The position numbers were made by a program, and so were the translations under genes. This document shows positions 56,753 through 64,000 of a stretch of 64,000 nucleotides of DNA, piece by piece. The DNA is from Pontibacter indicus (GTDB taxonomy: Bacteria; Bacteroidota; Bacteroidia; Cytophagales; Hymenobacteraceae), in the NCBI RefSeq assembly GCF_900156345.1, contig NZ_FTPP01000002.1, positions 1,299,523 to 1,363,522 on the forward strand, in the 5' to 3' direction. The notes under the pieces were generated by a model. That model was not told where the DNA came from. It did not search any database and saw nothing but the letters and a program-made list of their open reading frames with translations. The stretch's first letter is position 1. Every line of letters starts with the position of its first letter.

Positions 56753-58075
56753 TTAGAACGACATGTTTTTGAAGTCCTCTGTAGAGATGGTCTTCTCTAC
56801 AACAGTCATCTTTTCTTTTAGTTTAGCGAGCACCTTCTCGGCCAGCAGTTGCTCGTACTCATTAATGTAGTTACGGCCATTGTCCTGCTGCAGATACTGG
56901 TTAGCATAGTTATTCATGCTTTCTACCAGTTCCTCCGGAACTTCTGGCATGTTGAACTGTGCCAACATTTTCTCTTTCGTGCTGCTTACCACCTCTTCGT
57001 TGGTAACTTTCAGCTCGTTTTCCTCAACTACCTTGTTCTTGATCATCGACCACTTCAGCTCCTTCAGGTACTTGTCGAAGTTCTCTTCGATCTGCTCTGA
57101 AGTCAAGCGGCCTTCGTTGGTCACTTGCAGCCAGCGCTTGAAGAACTCCTGAGGAAGCTCCACGTCCACGTTGTCTACCAGGGTATCGATTACGTTGCGG
57201 CTCAGCAGGTTGTCTGCCTCGCGGTCGTAGTTCTCCTTGATCGTCTCACGGATCTTGGCGTCGAACTCTTCTTCCGTCTTCACCTCGTCCTTGCCAAACA
57301 GCTTATCGAACAGCTCCTGGTTCAGCTCGGCTGGTTCTGTGCGGTTGATTTTCTCTACCGTGAATTCAAACTCACCGTTCAGGTCAGCCACTACGTCTTT
57401 GCTCAGGCCAGTTACGTGGGCCAGTGCGCTGTTGTCGTCGCCAAATGCTTTACGGATATCGAAGCGGATCACGTCACCGGCTTTCACGCCCATGAACTGA
57501 TCTTTGCCTTCTACCACACGGTTTGTAGGGATAAGCGTCTTAGACTCGAACTCGCCTTCCACCTGCTTCAGGTCACCGTAAATAAAGTCACCTTCTTCAG
57601 AAGTTTCCGGGTTAGTCGTTTTGCCGAACTGGCGCTTCAGGTTTTCGTAAGCCTCGTCCACCGTCGTCTGGTCCAGCTCTACAGTGTACCCCTCTACGCT
57701 TTTATCCAGCGGAAGGTTGAAGTCTGGCAGCAGGCCAACAGCATACGTAAATTCAAAGTCTTTCTGGTTATCCCAGTCAATGTTCTCCTGGCTTGGCTCC
57801 GGAAGCGGCTCGCCCAGCAGTTTCACATCGTTGTCCTTGATATACTTCGAGATCTCCTCCTGAAGAAGTTTGTTTATCGCCTCTACCAATATGCTCTTGC
57901 CATACATCTTCTTGATGAGTCCTGCAGGCACTTTACCAGGTCTGAAGCCTTTGATCTGGGCTTTCTTGCTGAATTCTTTTACTTGCTGGTCAACTTTAGG
58001 AGCATAGTCTGCTTCTTCCAGAACTACCTTCAGTTGCGCGTTAGTGCCGTCGGTTTGGTTTAATGTAATATTCAA
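56753..58075 (-). CDS. tig: trigger factor
   Basis: 440 residues, normal length. The ribosome-binding domain has VDQQVKEFSKKAQIKGFRPGKVP, the signature GFRPGK loop that docks next to L23. The middle peptidyl-prolyl isomerase-like region is poorly conserved, as usual in this phylum (GDFIYGDLKQVEG, VGLLPDFNLPLDKSVEG), and the C-terminal chaperone arms are helical and acidic. It catches nascent chains at the ribosome exit tunnel. Order tig-clpP-clpX on one strand matches the common bacterial arrangement, although each is separated here by a terminator. Confidence 0.95.
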   Translation of the reverse strand: MNITLNQTDGTNAQLKVVLEEADYAPKVDQQVKEFSKKAQIKGFRPGKVPAGLIKKMYGKSILVEAINKLLQEEISKYIKDNDVKLLGEPLPEPSQENIDWDNQKDFEFTYAVGLLPDFNLPLDKSVEGYTVELDQTTVDEAYENLKRQFGKTTNPETSEEGDFIYGDLKQVEGEFESKTLIPTNRVVEGKDQFMGVKAGDVIRFDIRKAFGDDNSALAHVTGLSKDVVADLNGEFEFTVEKINRTEPAELNQELFDKLFGKDEVKTEEEFDAKIRETIKENYDREADNLLSRNVIDTLVDNVDVELPQEFFKRWLQVTNEGRLTSEQIEENFDKYLKELKWSMIKNKVVEENELKVTNEEVVSSTKEKMLAQFNMPEVPEELVESMNNYANQYLQQDNGRNYINEYEQLLAEKVLAKLKEKMTVVEKTISTEDFKNMSF

Positions 58076-58107
58076 GGCTTACAAAAATTTATTGATGATA
58101 CATCTAG

Positions 58108-58143
58108 TAAAAACAAACCCCCAACATGGGCTGTTGAGGGTTT
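58108..58143 (-). terminator. terminator of tRNA-Leu
   Basis: Minus-strand AAACCCTCAACA (58143-58132) pairs with TGTTGGGGGTTT (58126-58115), one mismatch, loop GCCCA, followed by GTTTTTAC. Confidence 0.8.
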
Positions 58144-58151
58144 CGTTTGTG

Positions 58152-58233
58152 TGCGGATGGAGGGACTCGAACCCCCATGCCTCGCAGCGCTAGATCCTAA
58201 GTCTAGTGCGTCTACCAATTTCGCCACATCCGC
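58152..58233 (-). tRNA. tRNA-Leu (anticodon UAG)
   Basis: Acceptor stem GCGGATG/CATCCGC with discriminator A (58152) and no encoded CCA. The anticodon stem CTAGA/TCTAG encloses loop CTTAGGA, anticodon TAG (decodes CUA/CUN leucine). D-arm GGCGAAATTGGTAGACGC, a short variable arm with the base-paired region expected for a class II leucine tRNA, and T-arm GGGGGTTCGAGTCCC are all present. It reads opposite to the relA gene. Confidence 0.96.
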
Positions 58234-58259
58234 ATGTGTGCTTGTTTGTAATGATGGTG

Positions 58260-58289
58260 CAAATTTACGAACGCTATGTTTAAATGCAA
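58260..58289 (-). promoter_or_regulatory. tRNA-Leu promoter
   Basis: Minus-strand TTGC (58289-58286), 18-base spacer, TAAATTTG (58267-58260), about 27 bases before the tRNA. The 18-base spacer equals that of all five rRNA promoters at the right edge. Confidence 0.8.
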
Positions 58290-58538
58290 GAGAGAGTCTT
58301 AAAAAAAGCGAATATTTTTTCTTTTTATACCTGCGCGGCGCAGCGGATAGGAGCTTAGGTATTCAGCCTCAGTAAATTGCACGATTCGCATGGCATTGTG
58401 TGCAGGAAAGCGGATATTCGTGTATATTTGAAACTTAAAACGCCACTACCTCACTTATACCTATAGACAGTAGCACATAAGTATGGCTGCAGGTCAGCCC
58501 GGCCTGAGCGTCCTATACTTCCTAGCTTTAGCAAGAAC

Positions 58539-60728
58539 ATGATCGATCCAGAAGCAGAACGCAAAGAGATCCTTAGACACTACCGCAGATTACTGAGGCA
58601 CGCCAAACCCTTCCTAAAGGATAACGATGCCAAAATTATCAAGAAGGCATTCAATACATCCTTAGAGGCCCACCGGGACATGCGCCGAAAGTCCGGAGAG
58701 CCATATATTCTGCATCCGTTGGCTGTGGCACAGATTGCCGTGGAAGAGATCGGGCTCGGGACCACCTCTATTGTGGCGGCCCTGATGCACGACGTGGTGG
58801 AAGACACCGACATGGAGGTAGAGGAGATCGAGCGTGAATTCGGTACGAGCGTGGCCCGCATCATCGAAGGGCTCACCAAGATCTCCGGCGTATTCGATTA
58901 TGGCACTTCGCAGCAGGCCGAGAACTTCCGCAAGATGCTGCTTACCCTGTCGGACGACGTGCGGGTGATCCTCATCAAGCTGGCCGATCGGCTGCACAAC
59001 ATGCGCACGCTCGACAGCATGCCGCGTCACAAGCAGCTTAAGATTGCATCCGAGACCATGTACCTGTATGCTCCGCTGGCGCACCGCCTGGGGCTCTATG
59101 CCATCAAGTCGGAACTGGAGGACCTATACCTGAAGTATACCGATACAGATACTTATAAAGACATCTCGACCAAAATCCGGCAGACCCGCAGCGCCAGAGG
59201 GAAGTTCATCAAAGACTTTATCTCTCCAATAGAGGAAGAGCTACGCCGGCATGGCTTTAAATTCAACATCAAAGGCAGACCAAAGTCGATTTACTCCATC
59301 TTAAAGAAGATCAAGAAACAGAACATCACCTTTGAGGAAATCTACGACCTGTTTGCCATCCGCATTATACTGGACGTGCCGCTCGAGCACGAAAAAGCAG
59401 CCTGCTGGCAGGTATACTCCATTATAACCGACTTCTACCAGCCAAACCCGGACCGCCTGCGCGACTGGGTGAACACGCCGAAGGCCAATGGCTACGAGTC
59501 GCTGCATACCACCGTGATGAGTAAGTCTGGCCAATGGGTGGAGGTACAGATTCGCACCAAGCGCATGGACGAGATCGCAGAGCGTGGATACGCCGCTCAC
59601 TGGAAGTATAAGAGTGATGGCAGTGGTGGTGAGTCCGGCCTGGAAATGTGGATCAACAAAGTGCGCGACATGCTGGAAAACAACACAGCCAACGCACTGG
59701 AGTTCATGGACGAGTTCCGCAAGAACCTGTTCGTGGAGGAGGTCTTTGTCTTTACGCCTAAAGGCGAACTGCTCATACTCCCGGACCGTGCCACGGCCCT
59801 CGACTTCGCCTTTGAGATTCACTCAGAAATTGGCCTGCACTGCCTGGGGGCTAAGGTAAACCAGAAACTGGTGCCGCTCAGCTTCCGACTGCGCAACGGT
59901 GACCAGGTTGAGATTCTGACATCACAGAAACAGAAACCGAACGAAGAGTGGCTGGACTATGTGGTGACCTCCAAGGCACGCTCCCGCATCAAAGAGTACC
60001 TGCGCGAAGACCGCAAGAATAAATCTGAGCAGGGCAGGGCTATGCTGGAACGCCGCCTGGCCTTCCTGAAGGTACCTGAAACGCAGGGGAATTTGAATAA
60101 GCTGATGGCCTTCTTTAACGTGCCGACAGTACAGGACCTGCACTACCGCATCGCCACCGGGCACATCGATGTCAAGAACATCAAGGAGGTGATTTTTTCC
60201 GCACAGGCGGAATGGGGAGCCTCCATGCTTGAGCCCAAGTCTTTTGACCGGGAAGTGCAGAAAATACGGGGCGTTACTTCCGATATGCTGGTGATCGGCG
60301 AGAATACCTCGAACATGAATTATAAGGTAGCCACGTGTTGCAACCCTATACCTGGCGACGAGGTGTTTGGTTTTGAGTCAGAAGGAGACGGCATCGAGAT
60401 TCACCGCACTACTTGCAAGAAAGGTATAGAGCTGATGTCGAACTACGGCAACCGCATTATCAAAGCCAAGTGGACGGATCAGAAGGAACTTGCCTTCCTG
60501 GCAGGTATACGCATCAAGGGAACCGACCGGGTCGGCCTGGTGAACGACCTGACCCGCATCATTTCGAACAGCCTCCGGGTGAACATGCGCTCGATCACAA
60601 TAGATTCGAATGATGGAATCTTTGAGGGGAACATTATGGTTTTTGTTAATGACACCGGCCATCTGGATAAACTGATCCAGCGCATGGGCAAGGTGACGGG
60701 TGTACTCACAGTCGAACGGTTCGACTAG
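58539..60728 (+). CDS. bifunctional (p)ppGpp synthetase/hydrolase (RelA/SpoT, Rel)
   Basis: 729 residues. The hydrolase HD domain has LHPLAVAQIAVEE and MHDVVEDT (His84-Asp85), needed to degrade ppGpp. The synthetase region shows IKGRPKSIYSILKKI, YDLFAIRIIL, RLRDWVNTPKANGYESLHTTV. A TGS domain (VFTPKGELLILPDRATALDFAFEIHSEIG) and a C-terminal ACT domain (GIRIKGTDRVGLVNDLTRIISN) follow. Both halves look intact, so it can make and destroy the alarmone, as in most Bacteroidota with a single Rel. It starts with MIDPEAERKEIL; upstream is a 250-bp gap with two TATACC motifs. Confidence 0.96.
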   Translation: MIDPEAERKEILRHYRRLLRHAKPFLKDNDAKIIKKAFNTSLEAHRDMRRKSGEPYILHPLAVAQIAVEEIGLGTTSIVAALMHDVVEDTDMEVEEIEREFGTSVARIIEGLTKISGVFDYGTSQQAENFRKMLLTLSDDVRVILIKLADRLHNMRTLDSMPRHKQLKIASETMYLYAPLAHRLGLYAIKSELEDLYLKYTDTDTYKDISTKIRQTRSARGKFIKDFISPIEEELRRHGFKFNIKGRPKSIYSILKKIKKQNITFEEIYDLFAIRIILDVPLEHEKAACWQVYSIITDFYQPNPDRLRDWVNTPKANGYESLHTTVMSKSGQWVEVQIRTKRMDEIAERGYAAHWKYKSDGSGGESGLEMWINKVRDMLENNTANALEFMDEFRKNLFVEEVFVFTPKGELLILPDRATALDFAFEIHSEIGLHCLGAKVNQKLVPLSFRLRNGDQVEILTSQKQKPNEEWLDYVVTSKARSRIKEYLREDRKNKSEQGRAMLERRLAFLKVPETQGNLNKLMAFFNVPTVQDLHYRIATGHIDVKNIKEVIFSAQAEWGASMLEPKSFDREVQKIRGVTSDMLVIGENTSNMNYKVATCCNPIPGDEVFGFESEGDGIEIHRTTCKKGIELMSNYGNRIIKAKWTDQKELAFLAGIRIKGTDRVGLVNDLTRIISNSLRVNMRSITIDSNDGIFEGNIMVFVNDTGHLDKLIQRMGKVTGVLTVERFD

Positions 60729-60764
60729 GGGCTTACACCTATTATATATTAAGAGTGAAAAGAC

Positions 60765-61265
60765 ATGGTAACAGACCTGCAGAATAGAATAGAGCAAGTA
60801 AAGAAGATTTTCACGGCATACCTGGAAAGCAAAGGGCTTCGCAAGACGCCGGAGCGCTACGCCATTCTGGAAGAGATTTACTCCCGTTCCGGACACTTTG
60901 ATGTGGAATCGCTCTACATCAGCATGAAAAACAAGAACTACCGTGTGAGCCGGGCCACCGTGTACAACACCCTGGACCTGCTGGTGGAGAATGACCTGGT
61001 GAGCAAGCACCAGTTTGGCCGCAACCTGGCACAGTACGAGAAATCGTACGGCTACCGACAGCACGACCACGTGATCTGCACGGAGTGCCATAAGGTGGTG
61101 GAGTTTTGCGACCCGCGCATCCATAATATACAAACGATGGTGGGGGACCTTTTAAATTTTCATATCTTGCATCATTCCCTCAATCTTTATGGGGTATGCG
61201 GCGATTGCCGTACCAAAAAAGCAACTGAACAACAGCATGAAGTATCAGACAGAGCTAAAGGATGA
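60765..61265 (+). CDS. Fur family transcriptional regulator
   Basis: 166 residues. The winged helix has [30 protein letters not shown] and [19 protein letters not shown], the classic FUR DNA-binding region. Metal sites are [23 protein letters not shown] (regulatory and zinc ligands) and the C-terminal CGDC zinc pair. It is likely an iron-, zinc- or peroxide-sensing repressor; which metal cannot be read here. 36 bases after the relA gene. Its last 29 bases overlap the STAS gene. Confidence 0.93.
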   Translation: MVTDLQNRIEQVKKIFTAYLESKGLRKTPERYAILEEIYSRSGHFDVESLYISMKNKNYRVSRATVYNTLDLLVENDLVSKHQFGRNLAQYEKSYGYRQHDHVICTECHKVVEFCDPRIHNIQTMVGDLLNFHILHHSLNLYGVCGDCRTKKATEQQHEVSDRAKG

Positions 61266-61587
61266 TGTCCTGTTTATCAGACTGGAGGGAGACCTGATTG
61301 CGGGTCCGGATACCCAGAACCTGATGAATGTGGCCGAAGAGCAGGTGGAAAACAAAGTGCTGTTGTGCGCGGTGGACCTCTCGAATGTCCGCTTTATGGA
61401 CAGCAGCGGAATGGGTGTGCTTGTATCGTTGCTCACCAAGTTCAGAAACAGGGGAGGGGAGTTGGTTTTGATCAAACCATCCGATCATATCCGCAAACTT
61501 TTGATCGTTACGAAGCTCAATGCCATTTTTACCATCGCAGAAAATGATAACTTCGCAGCGCAATTCTTAAAGGAATCAATTTACTAA
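61237..61587 (+). CDS. STAS-domain protein (anti-anti-sigma factor type)
   Basis: 116 residues starting [20 protein letters not shown]. The SpoIIAA-like STAS fold shows [21 protein letters not shown] with the phosphorylatable Ser in DSSG, then [23 protein letters not shown]. Such proteins are switched by a partner Ser kinase and bind it when unphosphorylated. No kinase or sigma factor is next to it. The start lies inside the fur gene in another frame; an earlier ATG at 61189 is possible but would overlap fur more. Confidence 0.93.
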   Translation: MKYQTELKDDVLFIRLEGDLIAGPDTQNLMNVAEEQVENKVLLCAVDLSNVRFMDSSGMGVLVSLLTKFRNRGGELVLIKPSDHIRKLLIVTKLNAIFTIAENDNFAAQFLKESIY

Positions 61588-61594
61588 CGTATAA

Positions 61595-62878
61595 ATGGCA
61601 GTTGACATATTAATAGGTCTGCAGTGGGGCGACGAGGGCAAAGGCAAAATCGTCGACGTACTGGCTCCTACCTATGACATGGTGGCCCGTTTCCAGGGAG
61701 GCCCTAATGCAGGACACACACTCGAGTTCGAAGGCACCAAGCACGTACTTCACCAAATCCCATCCGGTATTTTTCATCCGCATATTCAAAACGTAATTGG
61801 CAATGGCGTTGTGCTCGACCCAATCGTGTTTCGCACCGAAATGCAGAAACTACTGGATCGCGGTGTCGATGCATCCCTTAACCTGTTTATTTCAAAGAAA
61901 GCTTCGCTCATCCTGCCATCACACAAAGTGCTCGACCGTGTTTCGGAAGAAGCGCTGGGCGACGGGAAGATCGGCTCTACTTTAAAAGGCATTGGTCCAA
62001 CCTACCAGGACAAGATCGGCAGAGTGGGACTTCGCGTTGGCGATATTCTGGAGGATGATTTTCAGGCCCGCTATAACAAGCTGGTCGATCGTCACCGTAA
62101 AACAGTGGAGTTCTATGGTCAGACCTTAGATCTTGGAGAACAAGAGCAGAACTTCTTTGAAGCGGTAGCTTATCTGCGCACACTCAAATTAGTGGATAGC
62201 GAGTACATGATCAATGAGGCACTGAAGAATGGCAAGCGTATTCTGGCTGAAGGAGCACAAGGCTCTTTACTAGATGTGGACTTTGGTACCTATCCATTTG
62301 TTACTTCCTCCACCACCTTAGTAGCAGGTGCCTGCACAGGCCTTGGTGTGGCGCCACGCTATATCGGTGAGGTATATGGTATCTTCAAAGCATACTGCAC
62401 CAGAGTAGGTAGTGGTCCTTTCCCGACAGAGCTACTGGATGAAGTGGGCGACCAGATCAGGAAAGCAGGAAATGAGTTTGGATCAACTACTGGCCGTCCG
62501 CGCCGCTGTGGCTGGGTCGATCTCCCAAGTCTGAAATACTCTATCATGCTCAATGGTGTGACGCAGCTTAATATGATGAAGGCTGATGTATTGACTGAGT
62601 TCGATACAATCAAGGTATGCACGCATTACAAACTGGCATCGGGTGAAGTGACAGATCAATTGCCACATGTTTTGAATACAGAGGCGATGGAGCCAATCTA
62701 CGAAGAACTGCCAGGCTGGAAAGTAGATTTGAATCAGATAGATACTGTAGAAGGATTGCCAGATGCTTTTAATAACTACATGACTTTCCTAGAGAAGCAC
62801 CTGGAGGTACCTATTACCATTGCATCAGTAGGTCCTGACAGAAAGAGTACACTAAGAAGAGAGAAAGCTAGCGTATAG
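61595..62878 (+). CDS. purA: adenylosuccinate synthetase
   Basis: 427 residues. Signature GLQWGDEGKGKIVDVLA (residues about 8-24) is the GTP/IMP-binding P-loop, followed by ARFQGGPNAGHT, GIGPTYQDKIGRVG, QGSLLDVDFGTYPFVTSS and the C-terminal STTGRPRRCGWVDLP and SVGPDRKST blocks. It makes adenylosuccinate from IMP and aspartate in AMP synthesis and is a known target of ppGpp inhibition in bacteria. Seven bases after the STAS gene, so it probably shares a transcript with it. Confidence 0.97.
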   Translation: MAVDILIGLQWGDEGKGKIVDVLAPTYDMVARFQGGPNAGHTLEFEGTKHVLHQIPSGIFHPHIQNVIGNGVVLDPIVFRTEMQKLLDRGVDASLNLFISKKASLILPSHKVLDRVSEEALGDGKIGSTLKGIGPTYQDKIGRVGLRVGDILEDDFQARYNKLVDRHRKTVEFYGQTLDLGEQEQNFFEAVAYLRTLKLVDSEYMINEALKNGKRILAEGAQGSLLDVDFGTYPFVTSSTTLVAGACTGLGVAPRYIGEVYGIFKAYCTRVGSGPFPTELLDEVGDQIRKAGNEFGSTTGRPRRCGWVDLPSLKYSIMLNGVTQLNMMKADVLTEFDTIKVCTHYKLASGEVTDQLPHVLNTEAMEPIYEELPGWKVDLNQIDTVEGLPDAFNNYMTFLEKHLEVPITIASVGPDRKSTLRREKASV

Positions 62879-62902
62879 CTTGATCAAATGGTACAGACAA
62901 AC

Positions 62903-62931
62903 AAGGCCTTACTCTTTCGGAGTAGGGCCTT
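62903..62931 (+). terminator. terminator after purA
   Basis: AAGGCCTTACTC (62903-62914) and GAGTAGGGCCTT (62920-62931) form a 12-bp stem (one G-U pair) with a TTTCG loop. The T-run behind it (GATCGTTT) is weak. Confidence 0.8.
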
Positions 62932-63280
62932 GATCGTTTAAAAGCATAATAAAGCTTTCGGGCTGCAAAAAAAGAGGGTATTTGGAAGTCGATATCTAGG
63001 ATAAAATACCAGAGCAATAAAAAGAAATTAAAAAAAGGTAAGTGGCGGGAACTTCAGGGGATAAGGAAGCTGTTATACCTAAGCCGCCGGAAATAAAGCC
63101 GGGTAATGATGGAGAATACCACGGGCAATCGCACAAGCAGCCCCTTCATGTGACAGGCAGATCAAAGCATTCACGAGATGAATGTAAAAACTCTAAAGAT
63201 TTTTGAAAAGTATTCGCCGTGCTGGAGAGGCAGTTAGGCGGAACCTGGCTGGATCAGGGGCCGCAGCTAACACAGGGCGC
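62932..63280. other. gap upstream of the rRNA promoter array, no gene seen
   Basis: About 350 bases with A-runs (62965-63040) and one TATACC motif (63074). No coding frame of quality; nothing else recognised. Confidence 0.5.
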
Positions 63281-63310
63281 TTGCGGATTCGGATTTTTTG
63301 TGGACCTTTG
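63281..63310 (+). promoter_or_regulatory. rRNA operon promoter P1
   Basis: TTGC (63281-63284), 18-base spacer, GACCTTTG (63303-63310). The -7 box has G in place of T at its first base. Confidence 0.75.
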
Positions 63311-63439
63311 CACTCCCAACCCGCTAAAGGGGGCGGGGAAAGAGAAAGGAAAGCGGCCAGCCGGCAGGGCGGCCATCGGGAAAGGGATCGAAAGAGAACA
63401 CACCGAGAAAGATTGCTGAAAAAAACTTTTGCCCGGGGC

Positions 63440-63469
63440 TTGCAGCTTCGAAAAAGCTTCTTACCTTTG
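63440..63469 (+). promoter_or_regulatory. rRNA operon promoter P2
   Basis: TTGC (63440-63443), 18-base spacer, TACCTTTG (63462-63469), exact -7. It is preceded by an A-rich stretch and CTTTTGCCC, and followed by the CAGCCCGCTTC start region. Confidence 0.9.
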
Positions 63470-63560
63470 CAGCCCGCTTCAACAGGAGGCGGCCACGGAG
63501 GGTGAAGGCGAAGGCTAAAGCGATCCGAAAGATTAGTGAAAAAAACTTTTGCCCAGGGGT

Positions 63561-63590
63561 TTGCAGGTTGAGAAACTCTGCTTACCTTTG
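63561..63590 (+). promoter_or_regulatory. rRNA operon promoter P3
   Basis: TTGC (63561-63564), 18-base spacer, TACCTTTG (63583-63590). Copy of P2 in the next repeat unit. Confidence 0.9.
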
Positions 63591-63675
63591 CAGCCCGCTT
63601 CAGAGAGGAAGCTTTTCAAACGGTTCTGCTAACACAGGGCCGGAAAGGAAAAGAAAAAAAAGTTTTGCCAAGGCA

Positions 63676-63705
63676 TTGCAGGTTTAAAAAAGCTGCTTAC
63701 CTTTG
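63676..63705 (+). promoter_or_regulatory. rRNA operon promoter P4
   Basis: TTGC (63676-63679), 18-base spacer, TACCTTTG (63698-63705), with an A8-GTTTTGCC stretch before it that resembles an UP element. Confidence 0.9.
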
Positions 63706-63782
63706 CAGCCCGCTCCGAAAGGGGCGACCTTCGAGGCCGGCAGGGCGGAGAGGAAAAAGAAAAAAAAGATTGAGTGTTTTGC

Positions 63783-63812
63783 TTGCGGATTGGAAAAGAT
63801 TTCCGACCTTTG
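63783..63812 (+). promoter_or_regulatory. rRNA operon promoter P5
   Basis: TTGC (63783-63786), 18-base spacer, GACCTTTG (63805-63812), with A7 upstream. Nearest to the rRNA genes and, like P1, GACC rather than TACC in the -7 box. Confidence 0.8.
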
Positions 63813-64000
63813 CACACCGAAAACGACGGACGGTCGGCACGGTAGTAAAAGCAACACACACGCCTTGGAACGCCGGGGCGCTAGCGGAAGAAAACGTCTT
63901 CCGGAAAGTTCTTTGAGAGATTGTTGAGACAGAAAAGAAAACAAGAATAGGTACATCCGCGCGGGCGAATCTTAAAGATTCCCACCGCGTCAATTCACAA
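63813..64000 (+). other. 5' leader of an rRNA operon (16S just beyond the right edge)
   Basis: The stretch contains AAAGTTCTTTGAGAGATTG (from 63905), the conserved leader element found before 16S genes in this phylum. A hairpin follows: CGCGG (63960-63964) with CCGCG (63985-63989), enclosing GAATCT-TAA-AGATTC (63967-63981). The window ends with CAATTCACAA, the usual lead-in to 16S rRNA; the 16S sequence itself is not inside the window. Confidence 0.8.

Larger units (their letters stand above)
63369..63610 (+). repeat. tandem ~121-bp promoter-bearing repeat
   Basis: Two direct copies (about 63369-63489 and 63490-63610) share GGCGGCCA, GAAAGATT, TGAAAAAAACTTTTGCCC, a TTGCAG box, TTACCTTTGCAGCCCGCTTC and a purine-rich end; each copy contains one complete promoter. 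A shorter relative continues to about 63715 and carries P4. Confidence 0.8.

Noticed and set aside
57125..58063. 312-codon plus-strand frame
   Set aside because: Antisense to trigger factor.
58151..58375. 74-codon plus-strand frame starting MRMEGLEPPCLAALDP
   Set aside because: It is the well-known false reading of the complement of a tRNA-Leu gene.
63219..63956. Mobile element or integron-like array
   Set aside because: Repeats contain promoter boxes with fixed spacing and lead into an rRNA leader, with no transposase or att-like site.
63203..63993. Several 60-100 codon frames on both strands at the right edge
   Set aside because: They overlie the tandem rRNA promoters and leader and share the repeats; not proteins.

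Overview
The window is chromosomal DNA from a member of the Bacteroidota, most probably a Cytophagales/Hymenobacteraceae (Pontibacter-like) bacterium. This rests on the promoter type (-33 TTTG/-7 TAnnTTTG, readable upstream of several genes), a type IX secretion C-terminal domain on a giant surface protein, an alternative complex III gene cluster directly joined to cytochrome oxidase genes, weak or absent Shine-Dalgarno sequences, and families typical of the phylum (GSCFA, DUF3341, PepSY). Genus is inference. No phage, insertion sequence, integrase or CRISPR array was seen.

Layout. 1-504 holds the start of a minus-strand PepSY membrane protein, cut by the left edge. 505-1212 is a long AT-rich, partly structured gap in front of a 2780-residue repeat-rich T9SS surface protein (1213-9555). 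9.6-22.3 kb is a mixture of single housekeeping or accessory genes: a TIGR02117-like protein, M14 carboxypeptidase, DinB-like protein, SLC13 transporter, priA, DoxX-like protein, a DUF255 thioredoxin-fold protein and a GSCFA protein. 22.6-23.8 kb is the rpsF-rpsR-rplI operon on the minus strand. Divergent from it, 24.3-40.8 kb is one long respiratory operon: actABCDEF (alternative complex III), oxidase subunits II and I, ctaA and ctaB (heme A synthesis), two subunit III-like proteins, subunit IV, a Sco copper chaperone, a DUF420 protein and a small CxxC membrane protein.

41.2-49.6 kb carries a very large multi-pass histidine kinase whose stop overlaps the start of a 1160-residue outer-membrane barrel-like protein, followed by an unrecognised lipoprotein. 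49.7-54.3 kb has rfaD, a BtuF/BtuC-like ABC pair without its ATPase, a queD-like gene and lpxB. 54.4-58.2 kb is the minus-strand proteostasis block clpX, clpP, tig, followed by tRNA-Leu(UAG). 58.5-62.9 kb is relA/spoT, fur, a STAS-domain gene and purA. From about 63.2 kb to the right edge there is no protein gene. It contains five tandem Bacteroidota-type promoters with identical 18-base spacers and a leader typical of an rRNA operon, so the 16S gene should begin just beyond position 64000.

The quinol-oxidising complex, terminal oxidase, heme A enzymes and copper insertion factor form one functional module. The main unexplained signal is a short motif, GGTATAG/CTATACC, found about four times more often than chance over the window (about 130 core hexamers by eye). 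It lies in genes and gaps on both strands, is sparse in ribosomal, ACIII and oxidase genes, and occurs as a pair inside a perfect 48-bp palindrome after clpP.
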